Positions 1-5,947 of a DNA stretch of 6,320 bases are shown here, piece by piece. Source of the stretch: Deltaproteobacteria bacterium. Lineage in GTDB: Bacteria; Desulfobacterota; Desulfobacteria; Desulfobacterales; JAUVKB01. Under the pieces are notes generated by a model that saw only the letters and a list, made by a program, of their open reading frames with translations, was not told where the DNA came from and searched no databases. Every line of letters begins with the position of its first letter. Position 1 is the stretch's first letter. The stretch spans positions 1 to 6,320 of the forward strand of contig JAUVKB010000128.1 of assembly GCA_030596405.1 (NCBI GenBank). The letters run 5' to 3'. The translations under genes and the position numbers were made by a program.

Positions 1-1
1 A

Positions 2-1495
2 AGAGCTGCGGCAAAAGAACTGCTTGAATGCTGGATGATCAGAATTCAGGCTCTCGGCAGTCATGCGGAACATCCACAGCTTTTTACCCTTACATCCGGA
101 TCAGAAGTATTTTATACCGCCAATATAGGCGGCACCTACATGGACGGCTCTGATGCCTGCAACGACCTTACCGCTCTTATCCTGGAAAATATAGCCACTC
201 TCAGGATGAACCAGCCGCCCCTGATGGTCCGTTTTCATCGAAATATTTCAGATGATATGCTTACCCGCATAACCGAAACTATCCGGGCCGGCACAGGACA
301 TCCATCCATTTTTAATGAAGACCTTATGGAAAAATGGGCGCTTATGCGCGGCTATTCCCCGTATGACGCCAAAAGAACCCAGGCCGCGGGCTGTGTGGCC
401 ATGAACTGCACAGGTAAACCTCTTTCCGGTGCTTTTATGACGGAAGTCGGTTTTATAGCCCAGGCAAAAATGTTTGAATACGCCCTTTTTCAGGGCAATG
501 ACGCATTCGGAACGGGAAACAGAGTGGGCGATTCAAAATTAACCAGACCCGCCACCAAAGATCCCCGCACAATGACTTCCGCGGATGAATTGCTTGAAGC
601 CCATTGCGAACAGGTCCTGTTCCATGTCAGGATGGCCAATATCTCTCATAATATATCCCACCAGGTAATGATGGAGGTCTCTCCGAACCCCACAGATTCC
701 TTTTTGCTGGAAGATACCCTTGAACAGGGCATAGACCTGCATAAGGCCTGGGCCCAGTTTGACACCTGGCCAAATCTGATTTCATTGGGATATGTCAACG
801 TGGCCGACAGTCTTGCCGCAATCGACAAGCTTGTATTTACGGAAAAAAAATACACCATGGATCAGATTATCAATGCTCTCCAGCAAAATTGGGAAGGCCA
901 GGAAGAGATGCGCCAGGACTTTTTAAATGCTCCCAAATATGGCAATGATGAAAACTTTGCCGACACATGGTCTGTAAAGACAAGAACCAGAGTTGTTGAA
1001 TCTGCAAAAACAATTAAAGATTCCTGGGGCAGAGCATGGGATTTTGACGGAAGCTCGGTAATCGCCTATCAGGCCATGGCCTTTGGCATAGGGGCCACGG
1101 CTGACGGAAGATTTGCCGCTAACATGCTGGCTGACGGAAGCCGCTCTCCATCAGCCGGATCGGATCACTCGGGCCCCACGGCGGTTCTTAATTCCGTAGC
1201 CAAGATACCTTATATGCACACCGAACTTTTTAACCAGAGATTTATGCCTCAGTTTCTTGAGGGCGACAACAAGGTTCTGTTCAACGAATATCTAAGGGAA
1301 TGGTATGACAAAATGACAATTCCCCATATTCAATTTAATGTTGTGGACAGCAATATACTAAGAGAAGCCCAGGGAAAACCGGATGATTATCCGGATCTTC
1401 AGGTTCGTATTGCCGGCTACAGCGCTTATTTTGTTGATCTTGCGCCCGAAACTCAGGAAAGTATTATTCAAAGGACCGAGCAGGGGTTTGCCTAA
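2..1495 (+). CDS. Glycyl radical enzyme, C-terminal 497 residues (5' partial)
   Basis: The reading frame is open from base 2, so the gene starts upstream of the window; the ATG at 35 is internal and should not be taken as the start. The visible part covers the second half of a PFL-like barrel and the whole C-terminal glycyl radical domain. The likely thiyl-radical cysteine is in AAGCVAMNC (Cys codon 392-394). The radical glycine is in RIAGYSAYFVDL (Gly codon 1415-1417), about 36 residues before the end as usual. Other family blocks are NAPKYGND, ADGR...ADGSRSPSAG and HIQFNVVDS. GREs of this superfamily (choline TMA-lyase, glycerol dehydratase, hydroxyphenylacetate decarboxylase, X-succinate synthases) usually run about 780-870 residues, so roughly 300-370 may be missing. 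The Glu of the GCVE motif is replaced by Ala, which argues against the dehydratase, C-N lyase and decarboxylase classes. Membership of the GRE family is certain; the substrate is unknown. It is a cytosolic enzyme needing one of the activases encoded downstream. Confidence 0.95.
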   Translation, partial: RAAAKELLECWMIRIQALGSHAEHPQLFTLTSGSEVFYTANIGGTYMDGSDACNDLTALILENIATLRMNQPPLMVRFHRNISDDMLTRITETIRAGTGHPSIFNEDLMEKWALMRGYSPYDAKRTQAAGCVAMNCTGKPLSGAFMTEVGFIAQAKMFEYALFQGNDAFGTGNRVGDSKLTRPATKDPRTMTSADELLEAHCEQVLFHVRMANISHNISHQVMMEVSPNPTDSFLLEDTLEQGIDLHKAWAQFDTWPNLISLGYVNVADSLAAIDKLVFTEKKYTMDQIINALQQNWEGQEEMRQDFLNAPKYGNDENFADTWSVKTRTRVVESAKTIKDSWGRAWDFDGSSVIAYQAMAFGIGATADGRFAANMLADGSRSPSAGSDHSGPTAVLNSVAKIPYMHTELFNQRFMPQFLEGDNKVLFNEYLREWYDKMTIPHIQFNVVDSNILREAQGKPDDYPDLQVRIAGYSAYFVDLAPETQESIIQRTEQGFA

Positions 1496-1514
1496 ACAAA
1501 AAGGTGTAAATAAT

Positions 1515-1553
1515 TTGCGGGTTACCGATTTTAATAATACCTGTAACCCGCAA
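1515..1553 (+). terminator. Perfect 11-bp inverted repeat (terminator-like hairpin or operator)
   Basis: TTGCGGGTTAC (1515-1525) is the exact reverse complement of GTAACCCGCAA (1543-1553), with a 17-base loop. It begins 20 bases after the GRE stop codon. No T-run follows directly; the nearest T6 tract is at about 1574-1579, so it is not a textbook rho-independent terminator. It may stabilise the 3' end of the GRE mRNA, attenuate read-through into the activase genes, or bind a dimeric regulator. The perfect pairing makes chance unlikely, but which role it plays cannot be decided from sequence. Confidence 0.5.
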
Positions 1554-1607
1554 TAATATCCCAACATTTAAAATTTTTTCTTCAATATCTCTATCATCTC
1601 CCACCGA

Positions 1608-1635
1608 TTTACAATAATTAATGGTTTAAGATAAT
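1608..1635 (+). promoter_or_regulatory. Candidate sigma70-type promoter for the activase genes
   Basis: TTTACA (1608-1613, one mismatch to TTGACA) and GATAAT (1630-1635, one mismatch to TATAAT) are separated by 16 bases in an AT-rich stretch. Transcription would begin near 1642, leaving a leader of about 60 bases before the ATG at 1705. It lies after the inverted repeat at 1515-1553, so the activase genes could be transcribed separately from the GRE gene. In AT-rich DNA such matches arise by chance, so confidence is modest. Confidence 0.35.
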
Positions 1636-1704
1636 TAATTTTATCTCCTGGCTTTCGTTGCATGCCGGATTGTTTTATGTATTGATATTGATGATGGTGC
1701 TCTG

Positions 1705-2775
1705 ATGAATGACTTTGTAAAAGGAAAAAGCGGTTACACCGGCAAAGGGATTGTTTTTAATATCCAGCGATGGGCGATTCAGGACGGCCCCGGAATGAGA
1801 ACCACGATTTTTTTAAAGGGCTGCCCCTTAAACTGCGGCTGGTGCGCCAACCCGGAATCACAAAGAAGTCATCCGGAAATAATGACCCGGAATATTCTTT
1901 GTATAGGTTGCGCAAAATGTAAGGAAGTCTGCCCCCTGGAAGCGATCAGTATTGTTGAAAGCCCATCCGAAGAAACCGTATACAGCAGTATGCGGCAAAC
2001 CAGCTGTCAGGCGCAATCCGCAGTCTTATCAGATGAAAGTGGAAACGGACTCGCAGATAGCGGCAGAGAAGTCAAAATAAAAAAAGAGATTGCCCGCAAT
2101 ATAAACTGGTCTTTGTGCAATGACTGCTTAAAATGCGCCGAAGTATGCCCTGCCAAAGCGATTATAATCAGTGGTGAAGAAAAAACCGTGGACGAGGTTA
2201 TGAAGGTTGTTTTAAAGGATATGAGCTTCTATCGCCGCACTAAGGGTGGTCTTACGATTTCCGGTGGAGAACCTTTGATGCAGTGGCAATTTACTCTGGA
2301 TCTTTTAAAGTCCGCCAGAAAAAGAGGTATTCATACGGCTTTGGATACCACCGGCTTCGGGTCCTGGGCTATACTGGAGAAGTTGCTTGAATATACAAAT
2401 CTGCTGTTATACGATGTAAAGCATACGGATTCATCAAAACATAAGGCGGCAACCGGCGCAGGAAATGAATTGATACTGGAAAATCTGCGCAAAGCAGTGA
2501 AAAAATGTACTGTCTGGATTAGAAGGGTGGTTATTCCCGGATTCAATGATTCTGATGCGGAAACCGAGGCGCTGGCGCAACTTGTGACTTCGCTTGACCC
2601 TTTGCCTGCCAAACTGTCTCTCCTTCCCTATCACAAATTTGCAGAATCAAAATATGAATCCATAGGAATGACATATACTTACAGCCATGTTGAACCTCTG
2701 CTGGCAGAAAAGATTAAAGAGCTGAAAAAAGTAATGGAATCGCTTTGTGGTATAAAAGTTGATATCGGAAAATAG
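1705..2775 (+). CDS. GRE-activating radical SAM enzyme, first copy, 8Fe ferredoxin insert
   Basis: This enzyme would reductively cleave S-adenosylmethionine and abstract hydrogen from the radical glycine of a GRE. The N-terminus reads FNIQRWAIQDGPGMRTTIFL, the activase signature. The radical SAM cluster is C40-x3-C44-x2-C47 (GCPLNCGWCANPE). Two ferredoxin-like [4Fe-4S] sites follow, both complete: C66/C69/C72/C76 and C138/C141/C144/C148. The SAM-contacting SGGEPL (186-191) and the YDVKH segment (D237, K239) are present. At 356 residues it is longer than the usual 300-315 or so, because about 43 residues of low-complexity Ser/Glu-rich sequence separate the two clusters. ATG 1705 is chosen because it is the only ATG in frame between the upstream stop at 1636-1638 and the conserved N-terminus; the ribosome site is weak. 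It lies 209 bases after the GRE gene and 43 before the second activase. Family assignment is firm; the target GRE is inferred to be the upstream one. Confidence 0.93.
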   Translation: MNDFVKGKSGYTGKGIVFNIQRWAIQDGPGMRTTIFLKGCPLNCGWCANPESQRSHPEIMTRNILCIGCAKCKEVCPLEAISIVESPSEETVYSSMRQTSCQAQSAVLSDESGNGLADSGREVKIKKEIARNINWSLCNDCLKCAEVCPAKAIIISGEEKTVDEVMKVVLKDMSFYRRTKGGLTISGGEPLMQWQFTLDLLKSARKRGIHTALDTTGFGSWAILEKLLEYTNLLLYDVKHTDSSKHKAATGAGNELILENLRKAVKKCTVWIRRVVIPGFNDSDAETEALAQLVTSLDPLPAKLSLLPYHKFAESKYESIGMTYTYSHVEPLLAEKIKELKKVMESLCGIKVDIGK

Positions 2776-2788
2776 AAACAAAAAAATG

Positions 2789-2829
2789 CCATGAAAAACA
2801 ATTATAGCGGAGAAAACCATGAAAAACAA
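2789..2829 (+). repeat. 13-bp direct repeat CCATGAAAAACAA around the second activase start
   Basis: CCATGAAAAACAA occurs at 2789-2801 and again at 2817-2829, 28 bases apart. The second copy carries the real ATG (2819). The first copy opens a 19-codon frame (2791-2850, starting MKNNYSG) that overlaps the activase start in another frame. A related CCATGAAAAACCG is at 3784-3796, just before the next gene. The repeat may be a local duplication of a start region or simple A-rich coincidence. Confidence 0.5.
2809..2812 (+). promoter_or_regulatory. Ribosome binding site of the second activase
   Basis: GGAG lies 6 bases before ATG 2819. It selects this ATG over the ATGs at 2786 (which meets TGA after two codons) and 2791 (other frame). 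Confidence 0.7.
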
Positions 2830-3757
2830 AAACCGGGGGCTTATATTTGACTTGCAGCGCCTCTCTTTGGTAGACGGGCCAGGAGGACGAACAGTTGTTT
2901 TTTTAAAAGGGTGTCCCCTCGCGTGTATTTGGTGCGCCAATCCCGAATTGATCAGCCCTGACCGCGAAATTATTCTCAAGGACAAAAAATGCGCTCTTCT
3001 GGAAAAATGTGTTGAAGTCTGCCCGCAAAATGCAATCTCCATTATGGACGGCCAACGGATTATCGATTGGGATAAATGTGACCGGTGCGGCAAATGCGCG
3101 GATGCATGTCCCTCCCGAGCCATTGAACATATCGGGGAATATGTTACCACCGACGAAATAATGAAGGTCGTCATGCAGGATGTACGCTTTTATCGTGTAT
3201 CCGGCGGCGGCCTGACCCTTTCCGGCGGGGATCCGCTTTCCCAGCCGGAATTTGCACTGACATTGCTTAAAGCGGCCAAACAAAAAAAGGTGCACACGGC
3301 TCTTGATACGTGCGGTTTTGCAAAATGGGAGCTTTTTAAGAGCCTGCTCGACCATACCGACCTTCTGCTTTATGATATCAAGCATATCGATTCGGCCAGG
3401 CATAAAGAGATTACAGGCGAGCCCAATGAGTTGATACTTAGTAATCTGCAAAAAACAGCCGCCGGGTCAGATTCTAGGTCAGGTCTGAAAATATGGATCA
3501 GATACCCGCTTATCCCTGACATTAATGACGGTGATGATGACATAGATAATTTATGCCGTTTTGTTGCTGATTTAGGGCCGTTGGTGGAAAAGATCGCTCT
3601 TTTGCCCTATCATGATCTTGGAGCGGAAAAATACGCGGCTGTTGGAAGAAAATACTCCCTGGCCAAAACCAGTCCCCATCCCAATGAAATCGTATCGAAA
3701 ATTAAAGCCAGGGTTGAATCATACGGGCTTGTCGCAGGAATCGGCGGCGGCAAATAA
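2819..3757 (+). CDS. GRE-activating radical SAM enzyme, second copy, degenerate first ferredoxin cluster
   Basis: A 312-residue paralogue of the preceding gene, of normal family length, with the same expected role of generating a glycyl radical by SAM cleavage. It opens with FDLQRLSLVDGPGGRTVVFL. The radical SAM cluster is C32-x3-C36-x2-C39 (GCPLACIWCANPE). The second ferredoxin site is complete (C87/C90/C93/C97, CDRCGKCADACP). The first has only C58, C64 and C68: the expected second cysteine is Leu61 (codon CTG 2999-3001). The SAM motif is SGGDPL (135-140) rather than SGGEPL, and YDIKH (185-189) is present. A good ribosome site precedes ATG 2819. The copies agree over most of their length but are clearly diverged, so this is an old duplication or two separate acquisitions. 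It could activate a different GRE outside the window, cooperate with the first activase, or be partly specialised. Family assignment is firm. Confidence 0.93.
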   Translation: MKNKNRGLIFDLQRLSLVDGPGGRTVVFLKGCPLACIWCANPELISPDREIILKDKKCALLEKCVEVCPQNAISIMDGQRIIDWDKCDRCGKCADACPSRAIEHIGEYVTTDEIMKVVMQDVRFYRVSGGGLTLSGGDPLSQPEFALTLLKAAKQKKVHTALDTCGFAKWELFKSLLDHTDLLLYDIKHIDSARHKEITGEPNELILSNLQKTAAGSDSRSGLKIWIRYPLIPDINDGDDDIDNLCRFVADLGPLVEKIALLPYHDLGAEKYAAVGRKYSLAKTSPHPNEIVSKIKARVESYGLVAGIGGGK

Positions 3758-3817
3758 GAAAACAAGTAACGACTCAACGTTCACCATGAAAAACCGTAAA
3801 CAGTTACAAAAACAATA

Positions 3818-4342
3818 ATGATCGTTAATAAATCATTTTTCTACTGGATATATGTAATACCGCGGAACTGGAAATTTCCGATCGCGTATCAAGGCAAATT
3901 ACTCAGCAAAGAGGAATATCAAAAATACTGGGGCAAATGGGTCATACTCGGCGCTAAAGAAGAACTTGACCATCTGGCCAAAAAACTCGACCCGCATGTG
4001 GAAGACCGGACTATTCAGGGGATCAAATATTCCAGATCACCTGAAGAGGTTTTTGGATTAGATGAATGTGTCATGTGCGTATTTTGTGATGACAGGGAAA
4101 GAGATCAGGTATGGGAAATTCTGGCACAAGCAGGCGTAAAAATAAAAGCATGGGTGTACGACCGGGAGGTTTTTGACATGTGGGGACATAAAGGCGTTTT
4201 GATAGAAAAATGGCTTGAATCTCACGGAATAAAAGGAGCCGAAGCAGAAAAGGTCAGACAACAGACCAAAAAGAATTTTGAAAAATGGCTTGAAACCATC
4301 GGCAAAGAAGAAAAAAATCGATGGTCATTTGAATTAATGTAG
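3818..4342 (+). CDS. Unrecognised 174-aa soluble protein, Trp-rich, with CxxCxxC
   Basis: I do not recognise this family. The protein has no signal peptide and no membrane segment. It contains ten tryptophans in 174 residues (5.7%), a high share. A compact cysteine group C84-x2-C87-x2-C90 (CVMCVFC) follows a likely beta-alpha unit (WVILGAKEELDHLAKKLDP, 41-59) and precedes another (VWEILAQAGVKIKAWVYDRE). The last 45 residues are charged and helical. ATG 3818 is the first start in frame after a stop at 3797-3799, and no Shine-Dalgarno is seen. The ATG overlaps the TAA of a 10-codon frame (3786-3818, MKNRKQLQKQ) as TAATG, so translation might be coupled to it. Its place between the activases and the AAA+ gene suggests a role in the same process, perhaps as a metal- or cluster-binding accessory protein; that is inference. 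It does not look like the small BssB/BssC subunits of benzylsuccinate synthase. Confidence 0.85.
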   Translation: MIVNKSFFYWIYVIPRNWKFPIAYQGKLLSKEEYQKYWGKWVILGAKEELDHLAKKLDPHVEDRTIQGIKYSRSPEEVFGLDECVMCVFCDDRERDQVWEILAQAGVKIKAWVYDREVFDMWGHKGVLIEKWLESHGIKGAEAEKVRQQTKKNFEKWLETIGKEEKNRWSFELM

Positions 4343-4347
4343 TTTTT

Positions 4348-4373
4348 ATTAATTACTTTTAATTAATGATAAT
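4348..4373 (+). promoter_or_regulatory. AT-only inverted repeat and possible -10 before the AAA+ gene
   Basis: ATTAATTA (4348-4355) and TAATTAAT (4360-4367) are exact reverse complements with a 4-base loop, and GATAAT follows at 4368-4373. They lie in the 46-base gap between the 174-aa gene and the AAA+ gene. The hairpin is too weak to be a terminator. It could be an operator or promoter region, but A/T palindromes arise easily by chance. Confidence 0.25.
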
Positions 4374-4388
4374 CAGTGGACAATAATA

Positions 4389-5921
4389 ATGAACAATTCA
4401 CATATTGACCTTGAAAATTACCAGCCTGTTTCCGTTGTTTCTCAAATGAGGGCCTCGCTGCTTAAAAAGATCAGAAACGGCCAGGATTTTTTGCCGGATA
4501 TTCAAGGCAGGGAAGAGGCAAAGCAGGATGTTGCCAGAGCGCTGCTCTCCGGCTATAATATATACCTTGTTTCCGAGGAAGGCACCGGAAAAACCAGACT
4601 GTCAAAGTCTTTAACCAGTCTGCTGCCTACGATTCCAAAGGTTAAGGGCTGCCCTTATAACGATGATCCCAAATGGCCGAAACATCTGCTTTGCTCCCGA
4701 TGCAGGAAGAGTAAAAATCCGGCAGCCGAATTCGGGGTTGAGCTTATACCTTCGTCCCGCCGGTTTTCGCGCATTCAGGGTAATGATTACACTGATGAAG
4801 GAAAATTGCTGGGCATTAAAGATATTCATGCCATTGCCATGGGAAAAAGTCCCACCGACATGGAATCGTTTGCCGCGACCGGTGTGTTCAGGGCCAACCG
4901 CGGGATATTATTTATTGATGAATTGCCTGCCGTGCGCACCAAGGTACAGGTTTTGCTGCACCCTGTTTCCGAAGAAAAAAAAGCGATTCTGGAAGAATAC
5001 AACTGGGAACACCCACTTGACATTATCCTGGTCGCCACGGGAAATCCCCAGGGATTTTCCCATGTTAATGAGGTTCCGCGGCCATTATTAGACAGACTCG
5101 AACTTATTTATATGCCGCTGCCCTCAAAAGAAGTGGAGCTTGAAATAACGCTCCGGGAAAGATTTAAGGCCGACAATACATATTATAAAGAAGAAAAAGA
5201 AAAGAAAGAATTTTTCCCTGAAGTTGACCTGGAAGATATAGAAAGGGTCGTTGCGCTTCCCGGATGGATCATGCTCCTTTTAAATGAAGCTATAGCTTGC
5301 AGCAGAGAGTGCGGTGTCCTTGACAGAAGGCCGAGCATAAGAGGAAGTTATCGCGCATTCGATCATACCTGTGCCGGCGCGGAACTGGAAAACAGAAAAA
5401 TTGCGTACCTGAAAGATGCATACAACGGATTAAAGTTGGCTCTGCGGGGAAGGACTGAACTAAAGCCTGACCTGATTGATTTTGATCATCCGGCCGACAG
5501 TTTTAAACGCGCCGCGGAATTCAGCGAGGATCTTCTCGCTGTTGCTCTGGGAAACTGCGCCAATCTGTTTCTGCATGGATGCAATGCGGCAAAACTGGCA
5601 CGCGACTTGAAAGCGCTGACCTTTGAAGGTATAAGAAATACCACACATCAACTTGAAAACTACAGGGAACTGAAGCAGGCGGTCAGCCGCTTAAAATCAA
5701 TTGCAAAAGAAAAAATAGACCCATCCCTTTTAAACCAAACGGAAAAAAAATTATTTCAAAACACCGCAAACATGGATGAGGACATGCTCTTGCAGTATAA
5801 CTTTTCCGCGCTTGAAACCATTTTCAACGCAGCCCTCCACAACAATTTGATAAATAAAAATGAAATCGCAAAGAGCATTTTTGTTCCTCAGCTTGCGTCC
5901 TGGACAGGAAGTAAATTATGA
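4389..5921 (+). CDS. ChlI/MoxR-like AAA+ ATPase with C-terminal helical extension
   Basis: A 510-residue AAA+ protein of the magnesium chelatase I-like kind, which uses ATP to remodel a partner enzyme. The Walker A is SEEGTGKT (62-69), Walker B is GILFIDE (172-178), sensor 1 is ATGNP (216-220) and the arginine-finger block is PLLDRLEL (232-239). A GCPYNDDP...CSRC segment (C88, C102, C105) between the Walker motifs matches the cysteine-bearing form of the ChlI-like insert and may bind zinc. The RRPSIRGSYRAF block near 313-324 fits the sensor 2/lid region. Residues from about 350 to 510 form a helical extension I do not recognise; ChlI proteins usually end at about 340-390. The start is ATG 4389, with a weak GTGGA 8 bases upstream. 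Its stop overlaps an ATG of the next gene (ATGA), as expected for an AAA+/VWA pair. Benzylsuccinate synthase operons also carry an AAA+ gene (BssE/TutH), so a role in GRE assembly, activation or repair is plausible. The partner is inferred, not shown. Confidence 0.9.
   Translation: MNNSHIDLENYQPVSVVSQMRASLLKKIRNGQDFLPDIQGREEAKQDVARALLSGYNIYLVSEEGTGKTRLSKSLTSLLPTIPKVKGCPYNDDPKWPKHLLCSRCRKSKNPAAEFGVELIPSSRRFSRIQGNDYTDEGKLLGIKDIHAIAMGKSPTDMESFAATGVFRANRGILFIDELPAVRTKVQVLLHPVSEEKKAILEEYNWEHPLDIILVATGNPQGFSHVNEVPRPLLDRLELIYMPLPSKEVELEITLRERFKADNTYYKEEKEKKEFFPEVDLEDIERVVALPGWIMLLLNEAIACSRECGVLDRRPSIRGSYRAFDHTCAGAELENRKIAYLKDAYNGLKLALRGRTELKPDLIDFDHPADSFKRAAEFSEDLLAVALGNCANLFLHGCNAAKLARDLKALTFEGIRNTTHQLENYRELKQAVSRLKSIAKEKIDPSLLNQTEKKLFQNTANMDEDMLLQYNFSALETIFNAALHNNLINKNEIAKSIFVPQLASWTGSKL
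5906..5911 (+). promoter_or_regulatory. Strong ribosome binding site in front of ATG 5918
   Basis: AGGAAG lies 6 bases before ATG 5918, inside the end of the AAA+ gene. It is well placed for 5918 but too far (36 bases) to serve ATG 5948. It suggests 5918 was, or is, the true start of the following gene. Confidence 0.65.
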
Positions 5922-5947
5922 CCTTTTACGAAACTGTCAAAAATTAA

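Noticed and set aside
35..37. ATG as the start of the GRE gene
   Set aside because: The frame is open upstream to the window edge, there is no ribosome site, and the protein would lack the N-terminal half of the GRE barrel.
1099..1140. 12-bp direct repeat GGCTGACGGAAG
   Set aside because: Both copies encode the conserved ADGR and ADGS turns of the GRE, so the repeat follows from protein sequence and codon choice.
2647..3174. 175-codon open frame on the - strand across the junction of the two activases
   Set aside because: It overlaps two well-supported genes. The low-complexity Phe/Ser/His-rich product is typical of an antisense shadow.
2903..3451. 182-codon open frame on the - strand
   Set aside because: It lies opposite the second activase, whose motifs are unmistakable. 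The antisense protein shows no domain pattern and no ribosome site was evident.
4663..5091. 142-codon + strand frame inside the AAA+ gene
   Set aside because: It runs in another frame through the Walker B and sensor 1 region of the AAA+ gene; the product is Arg/Pro/Trp-rich without recognisable motifs.
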